A DNA stretch of 64,000 bases from contig BDDD01001957.1 in assembly GCA_001972305.1 (NCBI GenBank), forward strand, positions 434,001 through 498,000, given 5' to 3'. Source of the DNA: Cephalotus follicularis. Its lineage: Eukaryota; Streptophyta; Magnoliopsida; Oxalidales; Cephalotaceae. The translations under genes and the position numbers were made by a program. Each line of letters opens with the position of its first letter. The stretch's first letter is position 1. The notes under the pieces were generated by a model. It ran no database searches. It was not told where the DNA came from and was given only the letters and a program-made list of their open reading frames with translations. Below, in pieces: positions 10,406 to 22,600 of this stretch.

Positions 10406-11836
10406 GAGTCTCTCACAATGAAAAACCTGGAGCCTTCCTTTGCCATGGTAGCGTTGAATAGTGGGCTGAGGAGCAACTCATCCTTCACTTTCTCCCTTTT
10501 GAAGAAACCCGCGGTGGATATGGCAGACCTGCTGAGGAAAGCAGAGAAGTATGTCAATGCAGAGGAGGAGATGGCGGGTAGGAAACAAAAAACACCCTGG
10601 TCGGGCCATTAGGAGGCGAAAGGGGAGCATTCACGAAATGCTCCCGGGAAGAAAGAGAAGAGGAAGGAGAGGTCAGAACTGTCCAAGGAAGACCTCAGGC
10701 ACAAGCTCTCCATGAGAGAGAACTCACCAATGGGAGGGGCACCTATCCCATCCTACAACAACTTTGACACCCTCCTGGACACACGCACCAGAATACTTGT
10801 TGTGGAGAAGGATAAGGTCCCCATCCAATGGCCTGTATCATTGAGGTCCCTAGCAGAGAAGAGGGACACAGAGAAATACTGCCGATATCATCGTGACTAT
10901 AGGCATGATACCGAGGAGTGCAAGCAGTTGAAGAATCAGATTGAGGACCTGATTCGGAAGGGGCACCTGTGCAAGTATGTCGACAAAGATGCTCCACAGG
11001 GAAGAAGGGAGCAAAAGAGAGAAGAGGCTCCTCAGAAACAGCAGGAGCAACAGCAGCAGCCCAGAGGTGTCATCCACACCATCTCTAGGGGGGTCGCATC
11101 TGATGGCGACCATAAGAATGCCCGAAAAGTCTATGGGAGGCAATCCCTTGTTATGCAGCAAATTCATCACAGCAAGAGGCTGAGAATAGGTGGAGATGAG
11201 GAGGTGATATCCTTCTCGGAGGCGGACTATGAGGGAGTACGTCTCCCTCACGATGATCCAGTGGGGGTAACTCTTCAAGTGGCACTTTTCACTATGAAGA
11301 GGATTCTCATTGATAGCGGGAACTCGGTCGATATCCTGTACAAACACGCATTCGATCAGTTGAGGATACCGGCCGACCAGCTAAACCCCGTGAAGACCCC
11401 ACTGGTTGGCTTTGCAAGGGAGATGGTCCATCCTCTGGGATCCATCGACCTGTCCATGGTTGCAGGCACAGCTCCACGCCAGACTCGGGTGGAGATAATG
11501 TTCCAAATAGTGGACACACCAAGCCCTTACAATGCCATAATAGGGCGACCAGGTCTGAACTTAATGGAGGCGATAGTGTCCACGAGACACTTATTGATGA
11601 AGTTCCCTACAAGGTTTGGCGTGGGGGAAGCCAGAGGAGATCAACGGGCGGCAAGACAGTGCTACAAGACTGTCATTATGGATAAAGGGAAGGAAAAGGT
11701 ACTTCCTATTGCAAATGTGGAGCTCAGAGGAGACGTGGAACCTGAGCGTCCACAGCCTGTTGAGGACGTGATCCAAGTGCCCTTAGAAGAGGGCAACACT
11801 GAAAGAGTCTTCTAGGTTGGCTCATAGCTTGGAGAG
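10406..11836 (+). pseudogene. gag-pro: Tat gag C-terminus and aspartic protease
   Basis: One frame runs from the E2 junction with a TAG at 10610-10612, then an open stretch 10712-11815 and TAG stops near 11813 and 11825. A zinc-binding segment of form CxxH..H..C (CRYHRDYRHDTEEC, about 10880-10921) lies at the gag C-terminus. A Gln- and Lys-rich linker follows. The retropepsin-like domain (about 11230-11600) keeps the active-site motif LIDSGNS near 11305-11325 and the IIGRPGL motif near 11540. In this lineage gag, protease and pol are normally one polyprotein, so the TAGs are best read as decay. The real gag start is lost left of E2. Confidence 0.85.
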
Positions 11837-13252
11837 GTGGAGAATGGGGAATTAATAACATTCCTCCAAAATAACAAAGATGTCTTTCCCTGGTCGGCAG
11901 AGGAGGTCCTTGGGATCAGCCCTAATGTAATGGTTCACAAGCTAAGTGTGGACCCAATGAGGCCTCTGACCAGGCAAAAGAAGAGGAACTTTGCTCCTGA
12001 GAGGCAGCAGGAAATAGCCGAGGAGGTGAACAAGCTGTTGCAGGCAGGGTTCATAAGGGAAGTGCATTATTCAGACTGGCTAGCGAACCCAGACCTGGTC
12101 AAAAAAGCCAATGGCAAGTGGAGGATGTGCATTGACTTCACAGACCTCAACAAAACTTGTGCCAAGGATCACTTCCCTTTCCCAAAGATAGATCAATTGG
12201 TGGATGCGACCTCGGGATACAGAATGTTAAGCTTCTTAGATGCCTACTCGGGATACAATCAAATCCCCATGTGCGGGCCTGACGAAAGCAGGACAGCTTT
12301 CATCACGGGCCGGGGGATGTATTGTTACAAGGTCATGCCCTTTGAACTGAAGAATGCATGGGCCACCTACCAACGACTGGTCAACAAAATCTTTGAACCC
12401 AGATTGGGAGGAACATGGAGGTCTACATCGACGACATACTTGTCAAGACCCCAGCCAGGAGCCCCCACATTAAAGACTTGGCGGAAACATTTGAGGTACT
12501 GATAACATACAACATGAAACTCAACCCATCCAAGTGCACTTTTGGGGTCACCTCTGGCAAGTTCCTCGGGTTCATGGTCTCAAGCATAGGAATAGAGGCC
12601 AACCAAGAGAAGATTTCCGCAGTTCAGAGTATGAGGCCTCCCCAAACCATCAGGGATGTTCAAAAACTGAATGGAAATATAGCGGCCCTGAACAGATTCA
12701 TTTCGAAATCAGCAGAGAAGTGCCTCCCATTCTTTAAGGTACTCAGGGATCCCAAGGGATTTTACTTGTCAGATGAGTGTCAAGCAGCCTTCGAAAAGTT
12801 GAAGGAATGCCTGGCTTCCTCTCCTCTGATCTCAAAACCTAAGGACAGGAAAGACTTGTATTTGTACCTTACGGCCACCTCGGGCACAGTGAGGGCAGTG
12901 CTAGTTAGTGAGGAGGAGAAAGTTTAGAGGCCGGTGTATTATGTGAGCAAGGCTTTAAATGATGCTGATGGGAGATACCCAGAGGTGGAGAAGTTCGCTT
13001 ATGCTCTAATCATAGCGGCCAAAAAATTGAGGCCATATTTTCAAGCCCATACAATCAAAGTTCTGACTGACAAACCACTCAAATAAGTTCTTGCAAAACC
13101 TGACACCTCAGGAAGATTAATCAACTGGTTAGTTGAACTAGGCGAGTATGATGTGAAGTTCGAAGCCAGACCAGGTCTTGGCCGACTTTGTTGGAGAAAA
13201 TACACCTACGGAGTTGGAGGGAGGAGAACCCCTCCGAGAACGAGAGGGGGAT
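11837..13252 (+). pseudogene. pol: Tat reverse transcriptase and first RNase H
   Basis: RT spans about 11960-12560. The finger/palm motifs (FLDAYSGYNQIPM, near 12235) are followed by a single-base frameshift at about 12400-12415. The catalytic YIDD then lies at about 12421-12432, in the new frame. The connection region and first RNase H follow (about 12820-13150), with TAG at 12925-12927, where the family usually has a glutamine, and TAA near 13084. A further frame change near 13170 leads into a linker. The gene cannot yield active enzyme, but domain order and spacing are as expected for Tat elements. Confidence 0.87.
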
Positions 13253-13620
13253 GTGGAAGTTATCTGTGGATGGCTCCTCTTGCACCACTGGCAGTGGAGC
13301 AAGGATAGTTTTAACAAGTCCAGATGGTTGGACGTTGGAGTAAGCTGAGTGGGAAGCTCTGATAGCCGGGCTGACAATTGCAAAGCACTTGGAGGTGCAA
13401 AAGATAGAAGCCTCTAGTGATTATCAGCTAGTAGTTGGTCTGGCAGGTGGAGAGTATGAAGCCTAAGAAGACTCAATGGCCAATTATTCGTCCCATTTTC
13501 AAAGCTTGAAGTCAGCCTTCGAAGTTTTAAGAATTTTGAAAGTACCCAGAGCAGAAAACGCCTGAGCAGACAAGTTATCTAAACTAGCCACGGCAGAAGA
13601 GCTGGAGAAGAATCAAACCA
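13253..13620 (+). pseudogene. Tat second (archaeal-type) RNase H
   Basis: The segment opens WKLSVDGSS, the typical start of the extra RNase H of Tat elements, and later shows EALIAGLTIAKHL and SSDYQLVV (third catalytic Asp region). Stops occur near 13345, 13465 and 13563. About 15 residues seem to be missing before EALIAGL, in the region where the catalytic Glu loop normally starts. The dual RNase H arrangement is established for this lineage; the deletion is inferred by comparison with the usual domain layout. Confidence 0.75.
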
Positions 13621-13699
13621 TGCTAGTAGACTACTTGGACAGGCCCACCATCTCTGAAGTGAACGAGATGGACATAGACCTACCACAGGAGTCGAACTG

Positions 13700-14919
13700 G
13701 ATGACCTCTTTCATCAATTGGTTGAGGAATGGAATTTTGTCCTAGGACCCTGCGGAGGCAAGGAAACTTGTGTACAAAGCAAAAAGATTTTAGCTCCGAG
13801 ATGGGATCCTCTATAAAATGTCATTCTCTTTTCCTTGGCTGAGATGCTTGACTCCCTTAGAGACCGATTATGCTCTAAGAGAAGTCCATGAAGGAGTTTG
13901 TGGCAACCACACGGGGGGTAAGACATTGTCCCACAAGCTATTAAGACAGGGCTATTACTGGCCGACCTTGCATCAAGATGCTATAGACTTGGTAAGAAAA
14001 TGTGACAAGTGCCAGAGGAACGCAAATATAAGCAGAAGACCTTCTCAACCTCTGACGTCAATCACGGCCCCTTGGCCCTTTGCACAATGGGGGATGGACT
14101 TCATCGAACCACTACCCGTGTCGACAGGACAGAGGAAGTTTCTCATTGTAGCAGTGGATTATTTTACCAAGTGGGTAGAAGCAGAATCTCTGGCCATGAT
14201 CATAGAAAAGAACACGGAAAGCTTTGTATGGAAGTCCATCATCTGTAGATTTGGAGTCCCGAGGATAATAGTCTCAGACAATGGTAAACAGTTTGATTGC
14301 CAAGCATTCCGTGACTTTTGCAAAGAGTGGAGAATAGAGCATAGGCTTGCTTTAGTAGCCTACCCCTAGAGCAATGGACAAGCTGAGGTGATCAACAGAG
14401 AAATCATCTCGGGCTTGAAGAAGCACCTTGAAGACAGCAAAGGAAGATGGACAGAGGAGCTACCAAGTGTACTATGCGTATATAGAACCACTCCTCGGAT
14501 CACAACTGGTGAGTTCCCATACAACCTTTGTTTCGGAGCTGAAGCTATGATACCGGTGGAGATTGGTGTACAATCACCAAGGGTTGGGCACTTCATTGAA
14601 GAGAACAATGAAGAAGGACTTAGATGCCTCATCGACTTAGTAGAAGAGCACCATTAGAGTTGCAGCCTGCCAATAAAGGGTGAGCCGTTACTACAATAAA
14701 AGGGTAAGCCCCAGACCACTAAGGCAAGGAGATCTAGTCCTATGCAACACAGCTATTGCGGATCCAACTGGTACCAGAGGAAAACTAGCTCCCACCTGGG
14801 AAGGACCATACAAGATCAAAAGAGTGCTCCGCCCAAGAACATTCAAACTTGAAACTCTAGGGGGAAGGGAGATTGCCAGAGCTTGGAATGCCAAGCATTT
14901 GAGAAAATACTATCAATGA
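13700..14919 (+). pseudogene. int: Tat integrase
   Basis: The HHCC zinc-binding domain (VHEGVCGNH..KCDKC, about 13884-14012) is followed by the catalytic core. The DDE residues are visible: Asp at about 14097, Asp at about 14277 and Glu at about 14385, with the usual 35-residue spacing between the last two. A TAG at 14367 interrupts the core just before SNGQAE. The C-terminal GKLAPTWEGPYKI module lies at about 14780-14820, and the protein ends KHLRKYYQ at 14919. No chromodomain is present, consistent with a non-chromovirus. TAG stops lie near 14655 and there are frame changes, so it is inactive. Confidence 0.88.
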
Positions 14920-15209
14920 TTTTGTGTAAGATGTATAAAATTCTGAACGACAATAAAGTTGAATTTTTTCAAAAATTGTGTTCAAGATCATTGTTCCAAG
15001 TTTGCAAGGGACCGGAGGCCCAATGTTCATGTCCTTAAACCTCTGAACAGCCACCGATCAACTCCCTCAACTCCATAAAGACTCCTCTAGGGGAGCACTC
15101 AAAAAGCCTCCTCCAGGGGAGCATCGAAAGCCCCCGCTAGGGGAGTGACCAAAACCTCCCCTATGGGGAAACAAGCATAGACTCCCCCCGAGAGCACCAA
15201 AAACCATTC
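14920..15209. other. Tat spacer after integrase, with short direct repeats
   Basis: Non-coding. From about 15072 to 15175 a phrase like CTAGGGGAGCA or CCAGGGGAGCA recurs every 30 bp or so with degenerate spacers. This region separates pol from the antisense ORF unit. No gene seen. Confidence 0.6.
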
Positions 15210-15952
15210 ACCAAAGACCCCCCCAAGGTGCAATTAAAAAAAGACTTTCAAGGAAGCAATAAGACTCTCAGGGAGCAAACACTGGTCGGCAACACGATGA
15301 AAACTTGTCTGACCAGACCTAAAATCGTGTCTTGAAAGGCGAATGCATAGGAACTCGTAACGATCAAGTTCGTTGGATTGAGCACTTTGAAACAAATGTC
15401 CCTGAGTGGACTGCAAGCTCAGGCGACCTGGTCTAGACTATAATAGACCAGACGAGACCTTGCTTGGCAAACCCATAGGAACTTGTCCAAGCAGGCCTAG
15501 AACTTTGTCTACGAACACATCAGAACTCGTAAAGACTAAGTCTTTTTGCCTAAGTGCCTTTGAAATAAGGTGTCCTAAGGGGACTACAAAGCTTGGGTAA
15601 TTGAGCCTGAATATGGTAGGGCAACGATTTGAAGTCTACAAGTTAGGATAACTTAAAGTCCCCAAGGGGAACAATGGTGCTCGAATTCAAGTTCAGGTTC
15701 TATTACTTACGTTCAATTATCCTAAGGGAATTGTGAATGCCCGAAAAGAGCTCAAGTATAGCATACAACTCAAAGAGAGCAAAGAAATCTTGGGGTGAAA
15801 AAGATTAGTACTTCATGGGTACTTGGTGACATTCCAAAGCAAAAAATAAAGCATACAAAAAAAGAGGTGCCAAAATACTCTATTTTCATTCATCAATATA
15901 AAGTTTACATTGCTAAAAGGAAAAAGTTACAAGTCAAAACAAAACATCTACT
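15210..15952. other. Tat non-coding spacer downstream of the antisense ORF stop (copy A)
   Basis: AT/GC-mixed non-coding DNA. No convincing coding potential on either strand; small ORFs here are duplicated exactly in copy B only because the DNA is duplicated. It would be the 3' UTR of the antisense ORF and part of the genomic RNA of the Tat element on +. Confidence 0.5.
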
Positions 15953-18450
15953 CTAATCCTCATCCCCTGATAGGATGTCATGAACGACCGGAGGAGGAGG
16001 AGGATTTACATGAGTTGGGTCAGTAGGCAAAGGAGGAGGATCTTCAGCTAAGCTCCCAAGAGGAGCGTTCATGGCCAGGAGCCCAGGTGAAGGTTCCACT
16101 GTCGAGGGATCCCGGGTAGGATTCTCAGCAAGAATTGTAGAGATGGGTTCCACATCTGAGGGTTCAACATCAGGCTCCTCGGTAGCATCAAGGAACATGA
16201 CCATGTCGCATCCCTCAAGTGTCCACTCAGGATCCCAAGCTAGATCTTGACCCTCGTCAAAGGCTTGGAAAGCCCTCTACTCAGCGTCATCGACCCCGTC
16301 CGAGATGAAGTCATACTCGGTCACTTGAGGCCCGCAAATGATAGACTCTAGAGGAAGTTCAGGATAAAATTCAACCATATTTCGACAGGAGTAAAACCCC
16401 CGGCGAAAAAGGACTGAAGACCTCTTGAAGACCTCTTTGTTGAAATCCTCTGAAGCCCTGAAGTTCTCCACAGCCCTGGCCATGGCATCTTGAAACTCCA
16501 TGGAAGCCCTGAAGTTCTCCACAGCCCTGGCCATGGCATCTTGAAACTACACGGAAGTCCTGTAGTTATCCACAGCCCTGTCTTGAGCCTCCTGAAACTC
16601 TAAGGAAGCCTTGAAGTCAAGAACGGCCTTGTCCATAGCAGCTTTGGTCCGGACCCCCTCAAGGTCTTTATACTCCACAAGCCTGTCGCCGTAGGCCTTC
16701 ACCCGTTCCTCAAGAAGAGCGATCTTCTCGACGACAGCCTGCCTTATCCTCTTCTCCCTCTCCAGGTCTAGGAGGGCTTTATCCTTCTCAGCAGTGATAC
16801 TCTCCGGGACCCCGATCACATCATCAAGCTGAGCCCTTAGCACGATCTCCTTCCTCTTTAGCACGCTCAGCTCCAATTTGCTCAAGCAGGGCCTTCTCCT
16901 GGTCGGTCCTCACCTTTGCAAAATGGGCGTCATTCATGAGCTGAAAAGAGGAATGCACAGTTAAAGGAAAGTACAGGATCTTTCGATATCAAGAGGTTAG
17001 AAAAAGTTAACTAACCCTGAAGCAACTTTGGAAAAGGTGAGTCCAGAGGTGGCAAGCGTCCCAATCCTCTCTCAATTCCACTTCGTGGGGGAAGAGACCA
17101 ACTTTGCCTAGTGTATCAGCGACCCCTGGCGTCTTCAGGTTTACCCCAGTCCTGCCAAGCTTGTTAAGGATCTTGCCGATCTGCTCCATCTCCTTGGAGG
17201 GGTATATGAGGGCAGAGTCTTGGGAGCCCTCCTCGGTGGGTTCATCCTGAGGAGCATCTCTCTCCTCCGTCCTTTGTCTCCTTGGCGGGTGATCAAGTGC
17301 GTCAGTAGCAACCTGCTTGCCCAGGGAAATCTCAGCCCTCCCCTCCTCAGTCCTGGCCCCAATGGCCACATTGGTCCCTGCCACCACGGAAACCTCAATC
17401 TGAGGATCCGCGGTCCTAGCCCCGGATTCATTGGCCTCAGCTTTGGCCCTGGCTTCTTTGTCCGCCTTAGGCCTGGCCCTTGCCTCCTCGGCACTTTTCC
17501 GAGCTCTCTCCTGAACCCTAGCTTTAGCCTCCTCGGCTTTCTTCCTGGCACGCTCCTGTGCCCTGGCCTTTTCAGCGGCCACCTCAGCACCCCCCCTTTG
17601 GAGGCCCAGCAGTGGTCTTATTGAGAGCTTTCTTTTTCATAAGGGCCTCTTTCTTCTGCGCGGCCTCTCGCCTCTGCTCCTTAGGGTTCAACGCCCTGAC
17701 CTACTCCCGAGCAGACCTGATGACTTCCATGGTGGATCTTTGATTTGTCATCTCTCTAGGAAATCACAAGGAAATAGTTAGTGACACATCAAGAACAGAT
17801 AAGAAAGCAAAAATTAATACAAGACTCCAGAGGAAAGCAAAAGTACGGCTCTCCCCTTTAACGGTACCCGAGGATGCAAGTTCACCTCGGATATCTTGGT
17901 CCCCCTCTCTCTCAATCTCCAAGGGGATCCCCACAGCCGGACCAGGGTTGGCCCTACGCCTTGGGGCCATACTCAGCCCAAGATTTTGCAAGTGGATCTC
18001 AGAGACCACAATTTCCACCTCCTCGGGGGCAAGGACCAGAATCTTTCCCAGGTCTGTTTTCTCAGCTGCAGACAACGCCGTCCTCTGGTTCAGGCCTACC
18101 GTGTCCAGGAGTCACTCGAGGGCCAAGGTATGAAGTCAGGGAGGTTCTTGATCATGAAATATTTCTCCCTCCAGTGTTTGACTATCTTGGTGATCTCGGC
18201 CAGCAGCCTGACAATCTTTACCCGGGCTTTGAAGTAATAGCCGCGTTTGGTAGGGGAGGCATTTAGGAGATGGAATTCCTTGAACAGGTTCACCGTGGTA
18301 GTCGCCCCGCACTCCAGGCATCTCGCCAGAATTCCAATAATAAATCCCCAAGACTGCGCCTGGAGCATTGAGGGATGGATTTGGTAATGCTCAAGGATGG
18401 CCTTAGCAAAGGGAGCCAGGGGAAGTCTCAACCCGTGTACTAGGGTGTTC
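15953..18450 (-). pseudogene. Antisense ORF of Tat element, 3' part (copy A)
   Basis: Read on -, it starts at the insertion junction (18450) with GLRLPLAPFAKAILEHY and an SWGFIIGILARC segment. This resembles the plant 'putative gypsy-type transposon' domain often encoded antisense in Tat elements. A frame change near 18090 follows. Then comes AAEKTDLGKILVLAP (about 18070-17870), an intron-like stretch (GGTACC at about 17863 to TTTCCTAG at about 17756), and a Lys/Ala/Arg-rich coiled coil with an AEEARAR motif (17590-17440). A second coiled coil (16885-16547), a 17-residue repeat region (16620-16450) and an acidic Pro-rich C-terminus (16204-15953) complete it. Frames change at a G7 run (about 17593-17599) and there are TAG stops. 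Function unknown. Confidence 0.72.
16450..16650 (-). repeat. 51-bp coding repeats (17-residue units) in the antisense ORF
   Basis: Four units at a period of 51 bp start near 16452, 16503, 16554 and 16605. The first two are nearly identical (they encode ARAVENFRAS-type units) and the others are diverged. On - they give a repeated amphipathic segment consistent with a coiled coil. The same repeat is at 20920-21118 in copy B. Confidence 0.85.
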
Positions 18451-18636
18451 ACGTAAAAAGAATGTTTTAATATTTATAGCCGCAAGTGCACGGATCATGC
18501 AGTAACGGGTCGAACACAGGGAAACGTAAATTAATTATAATTTATTCAACCTAGGCGAAGTATACCGATTTTGAGATAAACTATTAAAAACTACTCCTAA
18601 TTATGCAAAAATAATAAAACAATTTAAAACAGGCAA

Positions 18637-19677
18637 GAAATAAATAAAATAAAATAACAGACTAAAATAAAATAACGGACGAAAATAAAATAACAGACTA
18701 AAATAAAATAACGGACGAAAATAAAATAAAGGACTAAAATAAAATAAAATAAAATAACACGTGCAAATTAAAACTAATTAAAACAATAAATAAAACTAAA
18801 GAAAATATATAATGGAACTAAAATAAAATAACACGTGCAAATTAAAACTAATTAAAACAATAAATAAAACTAAAGAAAATATATAATGGAACTAAAATAA
18901 AATAACACGTGCAAATTAAAACTAATTAAAACAATAAATAAAACTAAAGAAAATATATAATGGAACTAAAATAAAATAACACGTGCAAATTAAAACTAAT
19001 TAAAACAATAAATAAAACTAAAGAAAATATATAATGGAACTAAAATAAAATAACACGTGCAAATTAAAACTAATTAAAACAATAAATAAAACTAAAGAAA
19101 ATATATAATGGAACTAAAATAAAATAACACGTGCAAATTAAAACTAATTAAAACAATAAATAAAACTAAAGAAAATATATAATGGAACTAAAATAAAATA
19201 ACACGTGCAAATTAAAACTAATTAAAACAATAAATAAAACTAAAGAAAATATATAATGGAACTAAAATAAAATAACACGTGCAAATTAAAACTAATTAAA
19301 ACAATAAATAAAACTAAAGAAAATATATAATGGAACTAAAATAAAATAACACGTGCAAATTAAAACTAATTAAAACAATAAATAAAACTAAAGAAAATAT
19401 ATAATGGAACTAAAATAAAATAACACGTGCAAATTAAAACTAATTAAAACAATAAATAAAACTAAAGAAAATATATAATGGAACTAAAATAAAATAACAC
19501 GTGCAAATTAAAACTAATTAAAACAATAAATAAAACTAAAGAAAATATATAATGGAACTAAAATAAAATAACACGTGCAAATTAAAACTAATTAAAACAA
19601 TAAATAAAACTAAAGAAAATATATAATGGAACTAAAATAAAATAACACGTGCAAATTAAAACTAATTAAAACAATAA
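18637..19677. repeat. AT-rich tandem array, 74-bp unit
   Basis: It begins with a 20-bp sub-repeat (ACTAAAATAAAATAACRGAC-like, 18657-18757). It then becomes a 74-bp repeat in which CACGTGCAAATT recurs at 18758, 18832, 18906 and every 74 bp to 19646, thirteen times. Units look identical to each other. The array stops at 19677 exactly where duplication copy B starts. Each unit contains one CACGTG (G-box core). Confidence 0.96.
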
Positions 19678-22600
19678 ACCAAAGACCCCCCCAAGGTGCA
19701 ATTAAAAAAAGACTTTCAAGGAAGCAATAAGACTCTCAGGGAGCAAACACTGGTCGGCAACACGATGAAAACTTGTCTGACCAGACCTAAAATCGTGTCT
19801 TGAAAGGCGAATGCATAGGAACTCGTAACGATCAAGTTCGTTGGATTGAGCACTTTGAAACAAATGTCCCTGAGTGGACTGCAAGCTCAGGCGACCTGGT
19901 CTAGACTATAATAGACCAGACGAGACCTTGCTTGGCAAACCCATAGGAACTTGTCCAAGCAGGCCTAGAACTTTGTCTACGAACACATCAGAACTCGTAA
20001 AGACTAAGTCTTTTTGCCTAAGTGCCTTTGAAATAAGGTGTCCTAAGGGGACTACAAAGCTTGGGTAATTGAGCCTGAATATGGTAGGGCAACGATTTGA
20101 AGTCTACAAGTTAGGATAACTTAAAGTCCCCAAGGGGAACAATGGTGCTCAAATTGAAGTTCAGGTTCTATTACTTACGTTCAATTATCCTAAGGGATTT
20201 GTGAATGCCCGGGAAGAGCTCAAGTATAGCATACAACTCAAAGAGAGCAAAGAAATCTTGGGGTGAAAAAGATTAGTACTTCATGGGTACTTGGTGACAT
20301 TCCAAAGCAAAAAATAAAGCATACAAAAAAAGAGGTGCCAAAATACTCTATTTTCATTCATCAATATAAAGTTTACATTGCTAAAAGGAAAAAGTTACAA
20401 GTCAAAACAAAACATCTACTCTAATCCTCATCCCCTGATAGGATGTCATGAACGACCGGAGGAGGAGGAGGATTTACATGAGTTGGGTCAGTAGGCAAAG
20501 GAGGAGGATCTTCAGCTAAGCTCCCAAGAGGAGCGTTCATGGCCAGGAGCCCAGGTGAAGGTTCCACTGTCGAGGGATCCCGGGTAGGATTCTCAGCAAG
20601 AATTGTAGAGATGGGTTCCACATCTGAGGGTTCAACATCAGGCTCCTCGGTAGCATCAAGGAACATGACCATGTCGCATCCCTCAAGTGTCCACTCAGGA
20701 TCCCAAGCTAGATCTTGACCCTCGTCAAAGGCTTGGAAAGCCCTCTACTCAGCGTCATCGACCCCGTCCGAGATGAAGTCATACTCGGTCACTTGAGGCC
20801 CGCAAATGATAGACTCTAGAGGAAGTTCAGGATAAAATTCAACCATATTTCGACAGGAGTAAAACCCCCGGCGAAAAAGGACTGAAGACCTCTTGAAGAC
20901 CTCTTTGTTGAAATCCTCTGAAGCCCTGAAGTTCTCCACAGCCCTGGCCATGGCATCTTGAAACTCCATGGAAGCCCTGAAGTTCTCCACAGCCCTGGCC
21001 ATGGCATCTTGAAACTACACGGAAGTCCTGTAGTTATCCACAGCCCTGTCTTGAGCCTCCTGAAACTCTAAGGAAGCCTTGAAGTCAAGAACGGCCTTGT
21101 CCATAGCAGCTTTGGTCCGGACCCCCTCAAGGTCTTTATACTCCACAAGCCTGTCGCCGTAGGCCTTCACCCGTTCCTCAAGAAGAGCGATCTTCTCGAC
21201 GACAGCCTGCCTTATCCTCTTCTCCCTCTCCAGGTCTAGGAGGGCTTTATCCTTCTCAGCAGTGATACTCTCCGGGACCCCGATCACATCATCAAGCTGA
21301 GCCCTTAGCACGATCTCCTTCCTCTTTAGCACGCTCAGCTCCAATTTGCTCAAGCAGGGCCTTCTCCTGGTCGGTCCTCACCTTTGCAAAATGGGCGTCA
21401 TTCATGAGCTGAAAAGAGGAATGCACAGTTAAAGGAAAGTACAGGATCTTTCGATATCAAGAGGTTAGAAAAAGTTAACTAACCCTGAAGCAACTTTGGA
21501 AAAGGTGAGTCCAGAGGTGGCAAGCGTCCCAATCCTCTCTCAATTCCACTTCGTGGGGGAAGAGACCAACTTTGCCTAGTGTATCAGCGACCCCTGGCGT
21601 CTTCAGGTTTACCCCAGTCCTGCCAAGCTTGTTAAGGATCTTGCCGATCTGCTCCATCTCCTTGGAGGGGTATATGAGGGCAGAGTCTTGGGAGCCCTCC
21701 TCGGTGGGTTCATCCTGAGGAGCATCTCTCTCCTCCGTCCTTTGTCTCCTTGGCGGGTGATCAAGTGCGTCAGTAGCAACCTGCTTGCCCAGGGAAATCT
21801 CAGCCCTCCCCTCCTCAGTCCTGGCCCCAATGGCCACATTGGTCCCTGCCACCACGGAAACCTCAATCTGAGGATCCGCGGTCCTAGCCCCGGATTCATT
21901 GGCCTCAGCTTTGGCCCTGGCTTCTTTGTCCGCCTTAGGCCTGGCCCTTGCCTCCTCGGCACTTTTCCGAGCTCTCTCCTGAACCCTAGCTTTAGCCTCC
22001 TCGGCTTTCTTCCTGGCACGCTCCTGTGCCCTGGCCTTTTCAGCGGCCACCTCAGCACCCCCCCTTTGGAGGCCCAGCAGTGGTCTTATTGAGAGCTTTC
22101 TTTTTCATAAGGGCCTCTTTCTTCTGCGCGGCCTCTCGCCTCTGCTCCTTAGGGTTCAACGCCCTGACCTACTCCCGAGCAGACCTGATGACTTCCATGG
22201 TGGATCTTTGATTTGTCATCTCTCTAGGAAATCACAAGGAAATAGTTAGTGACACATCAAGAACAGATAAGAAAGCAAAAATTAATACAAGACTCCAGAG
22301 GAAAGCAAAAGTACGGCTCTCCCCTTTAACGGTACCCGAGGATGCAAGTTCACCTCGGATATCTTGGTCCCCCTCTCTCTCAATCTCCAAGGGGATCCCC
22401 ACAGCCGGACCAGGGTTGGCCCTACGCCTTGGGGCCATACTCAGCCCAAGATTTTGCAAGTGGATCTCAGAGACCACAATTTCCACCTCCTCGGGGGCAA
22501 GGACCAGAATCTTTCCCAGGTCTGTTTTCTCAGCTGCAGACAACGCCGTCCTCTGGTTCAGGCCTACCGTGTCCAGGAGTCACTCGAGGGCCAAGGTATG

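Larger units (their letters stand above)
15210..18636. repeat. Segmental duplication copy A (3427 bp)
   Basis: This copy matches 19678-23104 base for base over nearly its whole length, at a constant offset of 4468. The only substitutions I noticed cluster at 15683, 15687, 15730 and 15744-15745. The copy includes Tat spacer, the 3' part of the antisense ORF and the first 186 bp of the insertion that starts at 18451. It therefore postdates that insertion. Alternatively it is an assembly duplicate. Confidence 0.95.

Noticed and set aside
10850-11347. 165-codon minus-strand ORF
   Set aside because: Shadow of Tat gag-protease.
17220-17624. 134-codon ORF on + rich in Pro, Gly and Leu (and its twin at 21688-22092)
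   Set aside because: It is the complement of the Ala/Lys/Glu-rich coiled-coil coding on -. No domain; repeated only because the region is duplicated.
17874-18266. 130-codon + strand ORF, Pro-rich
   Set aside because: Shadow of the antisense ORF, duplicated at 22342-22734.
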